Shown piece by piece: positions 52,624 through 61,720 of a DNA stretch of 64,000 nt (positions are counted from its first letter, which is position 1; each line of letters opens with the position of its first letter). The translations under genes and the position numbers were made by a program. The notes beneath the pieces are model-generated. The model was given only the letters and a program-made list of their open reading frames with translations, searched no databases and was not told where the DNA came from. Source of the stretch: Mycolicibacterium goodii (GTDB lineage: Bacteria; Actinomycetota; Actinomycetes; Mycobacteriales; Mycobacteriaceae); assembly GCF_022370755.2 (NCBI RefSeq), contig NZ_CP092364.2, forward strand, positions 1,798,001 through 1,862,000, given 5' to 3'.

Positions 52624-53548
52624 ACGCGTCGATATCTCCGAGGCTGGTTGGCGTAGTCGGCACAGTGCGTTGCGTCTGGCCGTCGCCGCGGCGAAGCGTT
52701 GTCTGCATCGGGCCGGATCCGATGCCGACGATATCGATCTCCTGATCAACGTCGGCATCTACCGGGACAGAAACCTTGGTGAGCCCGCGCTGGCGGCGCT
52801 GATCCAGGAGATGATCGGTGCGAATCCCGATGATCCACATACCGGCGAGCACGGCACCTTCTCGTTCGACGTCGCGAACGGCGAGTGCGGGGTACTGACC
52901 GCATTGCAGATCGTCGACGGCTTCCTCCGGGCCGCGATCATCAGGTCGGCGCTGATCGTCGCCAGCGACGCCAACCCGGGGTTCGGTATGAGCAAGCATT
53001 TTCCGTTCTCACCGATCGGGGCGGCATTGTTGTGCCGCTGGAACGACGGCGACGACGGCCTGGGCCCGGTGCGATGGTCCGCCAGGACGGATGGAGATGG
53101 GTTCAGCGCCCATGTGGGATTCAGAGATGGCCGAAACGTGCTGCGATTCCATGAATCTGCCGCGTTCGATGTCGACTTGGCGGGTGTGTGTGCGCTCGCG
53201 GTGTCGAGCTGTCTGGCGGAGTCCTCGTTGACGCTTTCTGATGTTGCGATCTGCGTTGCGCCGGCTCGGCAACGATTCCGTGTCGCCCTGGCTGCCAAGC
53301 TGGGTGTCCCGCCGACGCATCTCGTCGTGGCGGACGATCCCAGAACGCATACCGCGGCCCTGCCCGCGGCCCTGCACCGACGGAACATCGGAGGCAGTGA
53401 TATCCGTCCGGCGGACACCGGTCCTGTGCTGCTGGTCGCCGGGGCCGCAGGCCCCATAGCAGGCGCGGCGGTGTACCGCCCTCCGGTTGCGGTCCGGAGA
53501 AACGGATCGCCGCTGTCAGCGGTTGACTTCCAGGACCTCGGCCAGTGA
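52607..53548 (+). CDS. Degenerate ketoacyl synthase III-like partner
   Basis: A 313-residue thiolase-fold protein coupled to the previous gene by a 17-base overlap. Aligning FDVANGECGVLTA (87-99) with the partner's FDISNACAGMLTG needs no gap and puts E93 at the nucleophilic Cys position, with C94 beside it. The catalytic His and Asn segments have no His or Asn (CVAPARQ; DPRTHTAAL). It is shorter at the N-terminus, lacking about 60 residues of the partner's first strands. Such a pair recalls PqsB/PqsC, where an inactive KAS III-like subunit supports an active one. A heterodimer is likely. Its end overlaps the convergent acg2 gene by 33 bases. Confidence 0.8.
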   Translation: MGTLIERVDISEAGWRSRHSALRLAVAAAKRCLHRAGSDADDIDLLINVGIYRDRNLGEPALAALIQEMIGANPDDPHTGEHGTFSFDVANGECGVLTALQIVDGFLRAAIIRSALIVASDANPGFGMSKHFPFSPIGAALLCRWNDGDDGLGPVRWSARTDGDGFSAHVGFRDGRNVLRFHESAAFDVDLAGVCALAVSSCLAESSLTLSDVAICVAPARQRFRVALAAKLGVPPTHLVVADDPRTHTAALPAALHRRNIGGSDIRPADTGPVLLVAGAAGPIAGAAVYRPPVAVRRNGSPLSAVDFQDLGQ

Positions 53549-54499
53549 CCGACGTGGCGTCGCCGGCGGCACGTCGTCGACCGGGGGCGCGGAACCGATC
53601 CTCAGGAGTACCTGGGGGATCCCGGTGGTGCCTGCCAACTCCAGGATGATGCGACGGCTTTCTGGCATCTCGGTGATGTGGGTGAGCGGGCACGTGGCCA
53701 GACCTGCCATGGTGCATTCCAGCAGAATCTCCGACAGGGCTTCACCGCAGGCGATCGCATCGCGGGGAGTGTCCTCGCGGGTGATCAGCACCGCGATCCT
53801 GGCTTCATCGCGTGCCACGCCTGGACGGCGTTCGGCATGCTCACCGGACGGGAACACCCGGTTCACGCCGACACGCTCGGCTTCGGGTGACGATACGAGC
53901 GCATTGGCCGGGACGCCGTCTGACTGCCGGACATTCGCTGTCCACCACTGCAATTCGCGATGATAGAACTCGTCGTATCGACGAAGTGATTCGGTGAGTT
54001 GTGAGGCCTCGGCAAGTTTGCCGCGTGCATCGTCGGCCAGCATCACCAACCTGACGGCCTCATGGTCGATGGCAGCGTTCACCAAGGGCGCCACGGTGTC
54101 CCAATGGACCGGTGGGTGCAGGGGGAGGCGATCGGTCCGGCGACGGGATATCGCGGACGCCCGATCGCGCATGGCGTCGGTGACATGAGCGACCGGGCTG
54201 AACTGGATTTCCGCGAGGTGCTCGCGGTTGTTGGGGTTGGGGAACCGGTCCACATGGATCACCCAGCCGGCGGCGGCCATGGCGACGCGGAAATGGTCGA
54301 GTGCGGCACCGCAGCTGATGTGCGCTTCGCGCCCCGAGCTGTCGGACGACCGCACGATGCGGTGATGATCGAGGAACAGGTCGACCGACTGCCCGTGGTC
54401 GACCCAATGCCACGGTTGGCTGTTGTGCAGCGACGGTGCTCGGCATGCCAGCCCGACCGCCTCGGTGATCACTGACTGGGGCACCACCGGTGCAGACAT
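53516..54499 (-). CDS. Acg-family nitroreductase-like protein, second copy
   Basis: A 327-residue Acg-family protein. It shares ACRAPSLHNSQPWHWVD at the N-terminus, REAHISCGAALDHFRVAMAAAGW, SRRRTDR and the C-terminal GIPQVLLRIGSAP with the copy at 47094. The two copies are clearly divergent, so this is an old duplication or separate subfamilies. It starts 31 bases after the universal stress protein gene, so it is probably transcribed from the same DosR-controlled promoter. No ribosome binding site is strong (CGAGGTTTCGGC). It overlaps the end of the convergent KAS III-like gene. Confidence 0.85.
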   Translation of the reverse strand: MSAPVVPQSVITEAVGLACRAPSLHNSQPWHWVDHGQSVDLFLDHHRIVRSSDSSGREAHISCGAALDHFRVAMAAAGWVIHVDRFPNPNNREHLAEIQFSPVAHVTDAMRDRASAISRRRTDRLPLHPPVHWDTVAPLVNAAIDHEAVRLVMLADDARGKLAEASQLTESLRRYDEFYHRELQWWTANVRQSDGVPANALVSSPEAERVGVNRVFPSGEHAERRPGVARDEARIAVLITREDTPRDAIACGEALSEILLECTMAGLATCPLTHITEMPESRRIILELAGTTGIPQVLLRIGSAPPVDDVPPATPRRSLAEVLEVNR

Positions 54500-54530
54500 G
54501 CCGAAACCTCGTTCCCGTAGTGGTTGATCT

Positions 54531-55415
54531 CTACCGCGGACGCACGACCATGACCGGTGTCGTCGCGGATTGGGCCACCCGGCTGCTCACCGATCCCAGC
54601 AACATCCCGGTGAAACCACCGCGGCCGTGGCTGCCCATGACGACAAGCTGAGCTTGTTTGGCCTCCTCGAGCAACCAGTACGCGGGTTGGGCTCGTTCGA
54701 CGCGGCGGTGGACCTTGACGTCGGGATAGCGCTCCTGCCAACCGGCGAGGCGTTCGGCCAGAAGTGCACGTCCGGTCTCCTCTTGCTCCTCCCACGTGGG
54801 TCCGATCGGAGGAATGTCGCCGACGTCGATCCAGACGTGCAGTGCCACCAGGTCGACCTGACGACGCGACGCCTCCTCGAACGCGTGGGACGTGGCCACT
54901 TCCGATGCGGGCGAGCCGTCGATACCCAGCAATACGGGCAGACGGTTGTCGCGCGCGGTCTGGTCGTCGCCGTGGACAACGACCACGGGCCCGCTGCCGT
55001 AATGGAGCAGCGAGGTGCCGGTCGAACCGAGCAACACGCGCCCGAGCGCGCCCATCCCGCGGCTGCCGACGACCACCATTTGCGCGGACTTCGACGCGTC
55101 GATGAGAGTTCTGGCCACGCTTTCCTTGCGGATCTCGGTCTGGACCGTCAGACCGTGCGACTCGCCCAGACAGTCTGCCAGCACCTTCTGGGCCTGCTCC
55201 ATCGCCTGGCGGGCGTTGTCCTCCTGACACTCGAGCACCGTGGCCATGTACGGGCCCGCCGGCCAGCTGACGATCACGGGAGCGATGACGTGCATCAGCG
55301 TGATCGGTGCATTGTGCAGCGACGCTTCACGGGCGGCCCACCGCACCGCGGCGTCCGACTCCGCAGATCCGTCGACACCGACGAGTATTCCGTACTCAGT
55401 TGCGCTCTCGACCAT
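54531..55415 (-). CDS. Tandem universal stress protein (USP)
   Basis: A 294-residue protein with two USP domains (about 8-148 and 158-293). Both keep the ATP-binding G-2x-G-9x-G-S/T motif: GSRGMGALGRVLLGS in the first and GSHGRGGFTGMLLGS in the second, with VGVDGS and LGIDGS at the domain starts. In tuberculosis, tandem USPs such as Rv2623 and Rv2005c belong to the DosR regulon and bind ATP. A DosR-like box lies 66 bases upstream. It heads a two-gene unit with acg2. Confidence 0.9.
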   Translation of the reverse strand: MVESATEYGILVGVDGSAESDAAVRWAAREASLHNAPITLMHVIAPVIVSWPAGPYMATVLECQEDNARQAMEQAQKVLADCLGESHGLTVQTEIRKESVARTLIDASKSAQMVVVGSRGMGALGRVLLGSTGTSLLHYGSGPVVVVHGDDQTARDNRLPVLLGIDGSPASEVATSHAFEEASRRQVDLVALHVWIDVGDIPPIGPTWEEQEETGRALLAERLAGWQERYPDVKVHRRVERAQPAYWLLEEAKQAQLVVMGSHGRGGFTGMLLGSVSSRVAQSATTPVMVVRPR

Positions 55416-55480
55416 GTTGATTTCCTTTTCACGATGTCGCCGTGCTGTCTTCGACGTTATGTCCGTCGGTCATCGACACA

Positions 55481-55500
55481 GAAGGGCCTTTGGTCCCTTC
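55481..55500 (-). promoter_or_regulatory. DosR box upstream of usp-acg2
   Basis: The near-palindrome around GGGCCTTTGGTCCC matches 12 of 14 core DosR positions. It ends 66 bases before the usp start (minus strand) and touches the stop codon of the ACP gene, so the usp promoter begins inside the end of the preceding operon. Confidence 0.7.
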
Positions 55501-55756
55501 ATCGAGGACCAGGGGCTACTCGGGTCTTGAGATAAGCCGCCACATCAGAGATCGTGCGCAGGGCCCCGTAATCCTTCTCAGGAATGTCGACGCCGAAGCG
55601 CTCGTGGATGCCCACCAGGAAGCGGAGCCAATCCATGGAGTCCAGATCGACCTGGTCGCGCAGGGGTTGGTCGTCGGCGATATCAGCGGGCTCGACCTCA
55701 GGTGCGATGCGCGTGAGCACCGCCAGAATGTCGGAGCGGAGGACGTCAGCGACCAT
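55499..55756 (-). CDS. Acyl carrier protein in 2-oxoacid dehydrogenase operon
   Basis: An 85-residue phosphopantetheine-binding protein. S40 in LDSMDWL is the attachment site. The fold pattern (helix 1 VLRSDILAVLTRIAPEV, long loop, helix 2 after the Ser, FGVDIPEKDYGAL, last helix SDVAAYL) is complete. It overlaps the E2 gene by 11 bases and has GAGGT before the ATG, so it belongs to the dehydrogenase operon. It is not beside fatty-acid synthase genes. It may accept the acyl group made by E2, or carry an acyl primer to the nearby KAS III pair. Both ideas are inference. Confidence 0.85.
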   Translation of the reverse strand: MVADVLRSDILAVLTRIAPEVEPADIADDQPLRDQVDLDSMDWLRFLVGIHERFGVDIPEKDYGALRTISDVAAYLKTRVAPGPR

Positions 55757-56909
55757 CGGATGACCTCGAGTGCAGTAGTTCTGGCTGTTGAAGGAACGCA
55801 TTGATCGCGGCCAGGAATGTCGCGCCGCGGTGTCCGTCGTTCGCGCGGTGATCAGCAGACAGAGTGGTCCGCACAGTTGTGGCCACCCTGATACCGCCGT
55901 TGATGACGCACACCCGTTGTGCGGGCTTACCGAATCCGACAAGCGCCACCTGCGGCGGATAGATGAGCCCGTACACGGCATCGACGGAGTTGTCGCCGAG
56001 GTTGGTCACCGTGATGGTGGGATCCGACACTTCCGAACTGCGCAGCGACCCAGCGCGGGCGCGGGTCACCAGATCGGTCAGATCGATCATCAACTGATCC
56101 AGGTCCTTGTCGGGCACATCATGAATGGCTGGGGCGACGAGTCCGCCACCACGCAGTGAGATCGCGATCCCGACGTGGACTCCGCAGGCGGGCCGGTATT
56201 CGTCCTCCCGCCAGAAGCCGTTGAAGTCCGTGAAGCGTCGGGCAGCCAGACCGGTGGCCTTGATGGCAAGAACGGCAGGCAGGACGCGCGCGGTGATCGG
56301 TAGGCCACTGTTGTGCTCGGCGAGCCACGCCAGCGCGGTGTCCATGACCACGTCGTCGGCAAGGTAGTAGTGCGGAATGTCGCGGTGCGAGCGGCTCATC
56401 GCAGCGGCGATCGCCTGACGCATCGAAACGGCTCGGGAGGAGGTCGAGCGTTTGGCGCCGGCCGATTGGCTCATCGTCGCCGCGGCGTGCTCGACGTCGA
56501 CGATGGTGACCGCGCCCTGAGGGCCCGTGCCGATCACGGAGTCGATGTCGACTCCGTGCGATGCTGCGAGCCGGCGGGCGGCCGGTGACACCCACGTCTT
56601 CCGACGCGGACCGCTCGGGCGTGCGGCAGAGGTCTTTTCAGAAAAGGACGGGGTGACCGCAGGGGCGGGCTCGTCTGTTGCCCGCATCGTCGCCAAAGGT
56701 GTTCCGACGCTGACGGTTTCCCCGGCCGGCACAAGTAGCTCCTGCACGACACCGTCGTGCCAGCACTCGATCTCCACGGCGGCCTTGGTGGTCTCGACCA
56801 CCGCGACGACCTGCCCGCGCGTCACGGTGTCGCCGGGCTTCACGAGCCATTCGTCGAGCGTTCCCTTGTCCATGTCGGCGCCGAGGGCAGGCATGACGAA
56901 CTCGAACAT
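55746..56909 (-). CDS. Dihydrolipoamide acyltransferase (E2 of 2-oxoacid dehydrogenase)
   Basis: A 387-residue E2 with one lipoyl domain (residues 1-80, lipoylated K42 in ETTKAAVEI), a peripheral-subunit-binding domain (about 106-140, VSPAARRLAASHGVD) and a catalytic domain ending with H354-x3-D358-G (HRANDG). It transfers the acyl group from lipoamide to CoA. The short linker and single lipoyl domain fit branched-chain, acetoin or pyruvate complexes of Gram-positive type. No E3 gene is nearby, so the housekeeping lipoamide dehydrogenase must serve. Start overlaps the E1 beta stop by 1 base (TGATG). Confidence 0.9.
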   Translation of the reverse strand: MFEFVMPALGADMDKGTLDEWLVKPGDTVTRGQVVAVVETTKAAVEIECWHDGVVQELLVPAGETVSVGTPLATMRATDEPAPAVTPSFSEKTSAARPSGPRRKTWVSPAARRLAASHGVDIDSVIGTGPQGAVTIVDVEHAAATMSQSAGAKRSTSSRAVSMRQAIAAAMSRSHRDIPHYYLADDVVMDTALAWLAEHNSGLPITARVLPAVLAIKATGLAARRFTDFNGFWREDEYRPACGVHVGIAISLRGGGLVAPAIHDVPDKDLDQLMIDLTDLVTRARAGSLRSSEVSDPTITVTNLGDNSVDAVYGLIYPPQVALVGFGKPAQRVCVINGGIRVATTVRTTLSADHRANDGHRGATFLAAINAFLQQPELLHSRSSDGR

Positions 56910-57886
56910 CAGGTCCTCCCGAGGACCGCTCGCACGGCGGCGACGATCTTGTCAGGCTGCGGCAGTGCGGCTTGCTCCAGGTGTTTGGCGTACGGGATAG
57001 GCACCTCAGCGCTGCACACACGCGCAATCGGCGCGTCGAGTTCGAAAAAAGCCTCCTCGGCGATGCGTGCGCTGATCTCGGCGGCGAAACTTCCTGCACG
57101 CCAACCCTCGTCGACGATCACACCGCGGTGGGTTCTGCCGACAGACCCGATGACGGTGGCGATGTCGAGGGGACGCAGCACTCGAAGGTCGATGACCTCG
57201 CACTCGATACCGGCCAGCGCGAGTGTGTCGGCCGCATCGAGCACCTTGGGCAGGCTACCGCCGTAGGTGACGACAGTGACGTCGTGGCCCACGCGGCGCA
57301 CGCAGGCGCGCTCGATGTCGGAAGGGGCCGTGAGATGGTCGACATCTGCAGAGGTGTTGTACAGCTGAACATGCTCGAAGATCACCACCGGGTCCGGGTC
57401 GGCGAGCGCGCTGCCGAGCATCCCGTATGCATCTTCCACGGTCGCCGGGCACACCACCTTGATGCCGGGAATGTGCGCGTACCAGTTCTCCAGACTGTGG
57501 GAATGTTGCGCGGCGAGTTGACGTCCCGCGCCGGTGGCCATCCGCACCACCAGTGGCACCGAGAACTGACCACCGGACATGTGCCGGAGTGCTGCGGCGG
57601 TGTTGACGATCTGGTCGAGGGCCAGGAGGCTGAAGTTGACCGTCATCACCTCGACGATGGGCCGGAGCCCGTTGAGCGCCGCTCCGATTCCCACACCCAC
57701 GAAACCGAGTTCCGACAACGGAGTGTCCCGGATCCGTTGCGGTCCGAACTCCTCCAACAGCCCCTTGGACACGGCGTAGGTACCGCCGTAACGACCGACG
57801 TCCTCGCCGAGGAGAACGACCCGCGAATCGATTCGCAGGGCTGCTGCCAACGCGTCGTGAACCGCGGCGCGGTACGTCGTCTTCAC
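56909..57886 (-). CDS. 2-oxoacid dehydrogenase E1 component, beta subunit
   Basis: A 325-residue E1 beta (transketolase central and C-terminal domains). Features include [19 protein letters not shown] (about 25-43), [21 protein letters not shown] with the catalytic Glu, and the C-terminal [15 protein letters not shown]. The GTG start at 57886 overlaps the E1 alpha stop (GTGA). With E1 alpha it decarboxylates a 2-keto acid and reductively acylates the E2 lipoyl group. Acetoin, pyruvate and branched-chain types are not distinguished with certainty. Confidence 0.9.
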   Translation of the reverse strand: MKTTYRAAVHDALAAALRIDSRVVLLGEDVGRYGGTYAVSKGLLEEFGPQRIRDTPLSELGFVGVGIGAALNGLRPIVEVMTVNFSLLALDQIVNTAAALRHMSGGQFSVPLVVRMATGAGRQLAAQHSHSLENWYAHIPGIKVVCPATVEDAYGMLGSALADPDPVVIFEHVQLYNTSADVDHLTAPSDIERACVRRVGHDVTVVTYGGSLPKVLDAADTLALAGIECEVIDLRVLRPLDIATVIGSVGRTHRGVIVDEGWRAGSFAAEISARIAEEAFFELDAPIARVCSAEVPIPYAKHLEQAALPQPDKIVAAVRAVLGRT

Positions 57887-58854
57887 GGTAGGGCCCGCGG
57901 TGTGAGAACGTCGCGTCCGAGATCTTCGACCGCCTCCCAGGTGCCGGCCTCGGCATAGGCCACCGCGTCGTCGACCTCCGCCGCGGCGGCGGTTCTGATT
58001 GTCTCGAGATCCTGATCGGTGAGCGTTTCGTCCCGAACACATGATGCCGTGAAAGCCGGGATCGGATCGCGCTTTCGCCAGTGCTCGACCTCTGACTTGT
58101 CTCGGTACAGCTCGGGATCGAACATGGAGTGCGCCCGGAAGCGGTAGGTGCGGAACTCCAGGAAGTACGGGCCGCCGGTCGCGCGGATATGTTTGACCGC
58201 AAGCGTTCCCGCGCGGTGACACGCGACGACGTCCATGCCGTCGACCGCCGCACTCGGCACGTTGTACGAGGCGGCCTTGATTGTGAGGTCGGTCTGGGAC
58301 TGGGCCCGTTCGAGGGCGGTACCCATGGCGTAGAAGTTGTTCTCGCAACAGAACAGCACGGGAAGCTTCCACAGCGCCGCCAGATTCAGGGATTCGTGAA
58401 AAGCTCCTTCGGCGACGGCTCCGTCGCCGAAGAAACATGCGGTGACGCGACGGTTGCCCTGCATGGCATCGCCCAACGCCAAGCCCACCGCCAAGGGGAG
58501 TCCCGCGGCGACGATGGCGTTCCCGCCGTAGAACCGTCGCGCGGCGTCGAACAGGTGCATCGAACCACCGCGTCCGCGTGAGCAGCCTTCCTGCTTGCCG
58601 AACATCTCGGCCATGATCGCCGTCATCGGGACGCCGTGCAGCAACGCATGCGCATGTTCGCGGTAGGTCGCCACGACCGCGTCGTCTTCTGACAACGCTG
58701 CGAGCGCTCCCGCGGCCACGGCCTCCTGACCGACGTAGAGATGGAGAAACCCCCTGATCTTCGATTCACCGTAGAGTTCCGCGCATTTCTCCTCCATCAG
58801 CCGCACGCGGACCATGGCGGAGAGTAGTTGGCGTGCCAGCGCGGAAGACGCCAC
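57883..58854 (-). CDS. 2-oxoacid dehydrogenase E1 component, alpha subunit
   Basis: A 323-residue E1 alpha. The ThDP/Mg motif starts with GDG at 143-145 and ends with ENNFYAMGT about 28 residues later. [15 protein letters not shown] (35-49) and [12 protein letters not shown] (64-75) line the active site, and [10 protein letters not shown] (94-103) is typical of PDH and acetoin dehydrogenase types. [15 protein letters not shown] is the phosphorylation-loop region in related enzymes. GTG 58854 was chosen; its ribosome binding site is weak (AGGGTCGG). It follows the small hypothetical gene by 11 bases. Confidence 0.9.
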   Translation of the reverse strand: MASSALARQLLSAMVRVRLMEEKCAELYGESKIRGFLHLYVGQEAVAAGALAALSEDDAVVATYREHAHALLHGVPMTAIMAEMFGKQEGCSRGRGGSMHLFDAARRFYGGNAIVAAGLPLAVGLALGDAMQGNRRVTACFFGDGAVAEGAFHESLNLAALWKLPVLFCCENNFYAMGTALERAQSQTDLTIKAASYNVPSAAVDGMDVVACHRAGTLAVKHIRATGGPYFLEFRTYRFRAHSMFDPELYRDKSEVEHWRKRDPIPAFTASCVRDETLTDQDLETIRTAAAAEVDDAVAYAEAGTWEAVEDLGRDVLTPRALP

Positions 58855-58865
58855 GGTGCCCGACC

Positions 58866-59120
58866 CTACCGTGTGCTGAACTCGAGAAAGCCCAGTTGAT
58901 GGGCGGCACCGATATTTGCCATGACCCGTTGCATGAGCGCGTCGCGAAGACCTCTGCGGGCGATGCCGTGGGGCGTGTTGTGCAGCAGGAAAGCATCGAG
59001 TCGATCCTCGATCGGCCAACAGGCATACATCGGTTCGGTGAATTCCGAGGCCAGGAACTGCCATGCCAGGTCTTCGAGATCCAATCGTGCCGGCTCGGAG
59101 GATGAGGTCACGGTCAACAC
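58866..59120 (-). CDS. Small hypothetical protein heading the dehydrogenase operon
   Basis: An 84-residue acidic-N-terminal protein, GTG start at 59120 behind AAAGGACC. It shows [13 protein letters not shown] and a C-terminal [17 protein letters not shown], both likely helices, with no membrane segment. I do not recognise the family by name, although short proteins of this kind are common in DosR-controlled operons. A DosR box lies 67 bases upstream, and E1 alpha starts 11 bases downstream, so it is the first gene of the operon. Function unknown. Confidence 0.7.
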   Translation of the reverse strand: MLTVTSSSEPARLDLEDLAWQFLASEFTEPMYACWPIEDRLDAFLLHNTPHGIARRGLRDALMQRVMANIGAAHQLGFLEFSTR

Positions 59121-59186
59121 GGTCCTTTCAGTTCTGTGGCGGCCCATATCCACCGGTTACATCGTTTTCGGCGGCCGTCCTGAGGT

Positions 59187-59206
59187 GTAGGGACAAAAGT
59201 CTCAAT
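59187..59206 (-). promoter_or_regulatory. DosR box for the E1/E2/ACP operon
   Basis: GGGACAAAAGTCTC matches 12 of 14 core DosR positions. It is 67 bases upstream of the small hypothetical gene, which heads the dehydrogenase operon on the minus strand. Confidence 0.75.
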
Positions 59207-59280
59207 CCTCGTGGCCGGACGGTCCTGTACACACAGCAGCGAAGCGCTGACCCGACGACCGCAGACCAAGGGCACCCAAC

Positions 59281-59300
59281 CGTGAGACTTCGGTCCCTAG
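59281..59300 (+). promoter_or_regulatory. DosR-like box upstream of DUF1876 gene
   Basis: GAGACTTCGGTCCC matches 11 of 14 core DosR positions, 71 bases upstream of ATG 59371. With the box at 59187-59206 it makes a bidirectional DosR-type control region. Confidence 0.6.
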
Positions 59301-59370
59301 GTGCAGCGCCGGTCAGGTGATCGGATCGGACCAACGTCGACGCGGACGCCCGCCGAAAAGGAGATCAGCC

Positions 59371-59652
59371 ATGACCGAACGTGACGAGAGCATCCGAAAG
59401 GACTCGACGGTCGAGATCGTGATCGACGAGCACGAGGGTCGCACACGTGTCCAGGCAACCCTGCGGTGGCGTGGGCAGGCGTTCATCGGTACGGGCCTGG
59501 CACGGTGCAACCCGGCGGACCAGGAGGTCGCCGAGATCGGCGACGAACTCGCTCTGGCGCGTGCGCTGGCCGACCTGGCCGCGCGTCTGAAGTCCAGAGC
59601 GGTGCACGACATCGAAGAATCCACCCATCAGCCGGTCACCGTGTTGCGATGA
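59371..59652 (+). CDS. DUF1876 protein (Rv1738-like)
   Basis: A 93-residue protein with the DUF1876 pattern: [35 protein letters not shown], then an acidic helix with [16 protein letters not shown]. Family structures resemble ribosome hibernation factors and dsRNA-binding folds, and Rv1738 is one of the most strongly DosR-induced genes in tuberculosis. The ATG follows AAAAGGAGA. It is the first gene of a plus-strand run with the phosphoribosyltransferase/esterase fusion and PfkB. A role in slowing translation under hypoxia is a fair inference. Confidence 0.87.
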   Translation: MTERDESIRKDSTVEIVIDEHEGRTRVQATLRWRGQAFIGTGLARCNPADQEVAEIGDELALARALADLAARLKSRAVHDIEESTHQPVTVLR

Positions 59653-59683
59653 GCCGCGCCCGTCGAAGTTGAGGACGACACTC

Positions 59684-61720
59684 ATGAGAAGCGCAGCGAT
59701 GCGTAGGGTGCCCCGGAAAGTGTTCCGTGATCGCCGCGAGGCCGGCCGCACCCTCGCCGGTCTTCTGAGCGCGTATCGCGATCGGCGAGACGTCGTCGTC
59801 CTCGGTCTGGCCCGTGGTGGTGTCCCCGTCGCCTGGGAGGTCGCGGCCGCCCTCCACGCTCCGCTGGACGCCTTCATCGTGCGGAAGCTGGGCGCGCCCG
59901 GTCATGAGGAATTCGCTGTGGGTGCGCTGGCCAGCGGCGGGCGCGTGGTGGTCAACGACGACGTCATCCGCGCACTGCGCATGAGCCCGCAACAACTGCG
60001 TGACATCACCGAACGCGAAGCGCGAGAACTCATCCGGCGCGAGTCGGCGTACCGGGCAGGCCGGGCACCCATCGACGTCACGGGTAAGACCGTGATCCTG
60101 GTCGACGACGGACTCGCCACGGGCGCGAGCATGTTGGCGGCGGTGCATGCCCTGCGCGAGAACGACCCACGGCACATCGTGGTAGCGGTGCCTGCCGCAC
60201 CCGAATCCACCTGCCGCGAGTTCGCGAGCATCGTCGACGACGTCGTGTGTGCCTCCATGCCCACCCCGTTCCTGGCCGTGGGTGACTCATTCTGGGATTT
60301 CACTCAGGTGAGCGACGAAGAGGTCCGCGAGTACCTCGCCACGCCCACCACCGGGGCGGCCGTCACGCGGTTGATCACCGAAGCCACCCCCGCGGAGGTG
60401 CTCGACAGGGAAGCGATCGACTCGCGTGGGGGAGTCCCTCCGTTCGAGGCGCTCGACGAGATCATCGGCGACGCGCGGATCGTGCTGATCGGCGAAAGCT
60501 CGCACGGGACGCACGAGTTCTATGAGGCACGTGCCCGCATATCCAAGTGGCTGATCGCCGAGAAGGGTTTCTGCGCGGTCGCTGCCGAGGCCGACTGGCC
60601 GGATGCCTACCGTGTCAATCGGTATGTCCAAGGGCACAGTTCGGACGGATCGGCCGAAGAGGCCTTGCGCGGGTTCGAACGCTTTCCGGCGTGGATGTGG
60701 CGCAACGTCGTCGTTCGGGACTTCGTGCAGTGGCTCCGCCGGCACAACGAAGGGTTGTCACCGGACCGACCGCGCACGGGGTTCTACGGCCTCGACCTGT
60801 ACAGCCTGCACAGATCGATGCACGAGGTGATCGGCTACCTGGACAAGGTCGATCCGCAGGCAGCCGCCAGGGCACGAGATCGGTACGCCTGCTTCGACCA
60901 CACGTCACCCGACGACGGCCAGGCCTACGGGTATGCCGCAGCATTCGGAGCGGGCCTGTCGTGCGAACGGGAGGCGATAGAACAACTCGTGGACATGCAG
61001 CGCAACGCGCTCAGCCACGCCCGCCGCGACGGTCTCATGGCATCCGACGAGCAGTTCTACGCTCAGCAGAACGCGTTGACCGTCCGCAATGCCGAGGAGT
61101 ACTACCGTTCGATGTTCAGCGGGCGGGTGACATCGTGGAACCTCCGCGACCGTCACATGGCGCAGACGCTGGAGGCTCTTCTGACCCATCTGAACCGCGA
61201 GAACGAGCGGCCGGATGCTCGAATCATCGTGTGGGCACACAATTCTCACGTCGGCGACGCGCGTGCCACCGAGGTCGCGGCCGACGGCCAGCTCACCTTG
61301 GGTCAACTCGTCCGCGAACGTTACGACGAGGCCGTGCGCCTGGTCGGGATGACCACGTACACCGGTACGGTCACCGCGGCAACGGAATGGGGCGGTGTCG
61401 CCGAGCGGAAGGCTGTCCGGCCCGCACTCGACGGAAGTCTGGAAGAACTCATGCACGAGACAAGCAGGCCCGCATTCCTGGTGTCTCCGTTGATCAGTCG
61501 CGGTGCTGTGGAGCCGTTGAGCACCGTTCGTCTGAGCCGGGCCATCGGTGTAATCTACCAACCTGCCACGGAACGAGACAGTCACTACTACCACGTCCGA
61601 CCCGCAGAACAGTTCGATGCGATCATCCACATCGACCACACGAGGGCACTGGAACCGCTGGAACTCGACAGCGCCTGGGTGGCCGGTGAAACACCTGAGA
61701 CCTACCCGAGCGGGCTGTGA
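59684..61720 (+). CDS. Phosphoribosyltransferase / erythromycin-esterase fusion (Rv2030c-like)
   Basis: A 678-residue fusion. Residues about 8-215 are a type I phosphoribosyltransferase domain with the PRPP loop [14 protein letters not shown] (about 137-150) and [14 protein letters not shown]. Residues about 245-670 form an EreA/ChaN-like erythromycin esterase domain ([44 protein letters not shown]). Rv2030c has the same order and lies beside pfkB in tuberculosis. True macrolide esterase activity is unproven in this branch. ATG 59684 has GAGGA upstream. The stop overlaps the PfkB start. Confidence 0.88.
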   Translation: MRSAAMRRVPRKVFRDRREAGRTLAGLLSAYRDRRDVVVLGLARGGVPVAWEVAAALHAPLDAFIVRKLGAPGHEEFAVGALASGGRVVVNDDVIRALRMSPQQLRDITEREARELIRRESAYRAGRAPIDVTGKTVILVDDGLATGASMLAAVHALRENDPRHIVVAVPAAPESTCREFASIVDDVVCASMPTPFLAVGDSFWDFTQVSDEEVREYLATPTTGAAVTRLITEATPAEVLDREAIDSRGGVPPFEALDEIIGDARIVLIGESSHGTHEFYEARARISKWLIAEKGFCAVAAEADWPDAYRVNRYVQGHSSDGSAEEALRGFERFPAWMWRNVVVRDFVQWLRRHNEGLSPDRPRTGFYGLDLYSLHRSMHEVIGYLDKVDPQAAARARDRYACFDHTSPDDGQAYGYAAAFGAGLSCEREAIEQLVDMQRNALSHARRDGLMASDEQFYAQQNALTVRNAEEYYRSMFSGRVTSWNLRDRHMAQTLEALLTHLNRENERPDARIIVWAHNSHVGDARATEVAADGQLTLGQLVRERYDEAVRLVGMTTYTGTVTAATEWGGVAERKAVRPALDGSLEELMHETSRPAFLVSPLISRGAVEPLSTVRLSRAIGVIYQPATERDSHYYHVRPAEQFDAIIHIDHTRALEPLELDSAWVAGETPETYPSGL

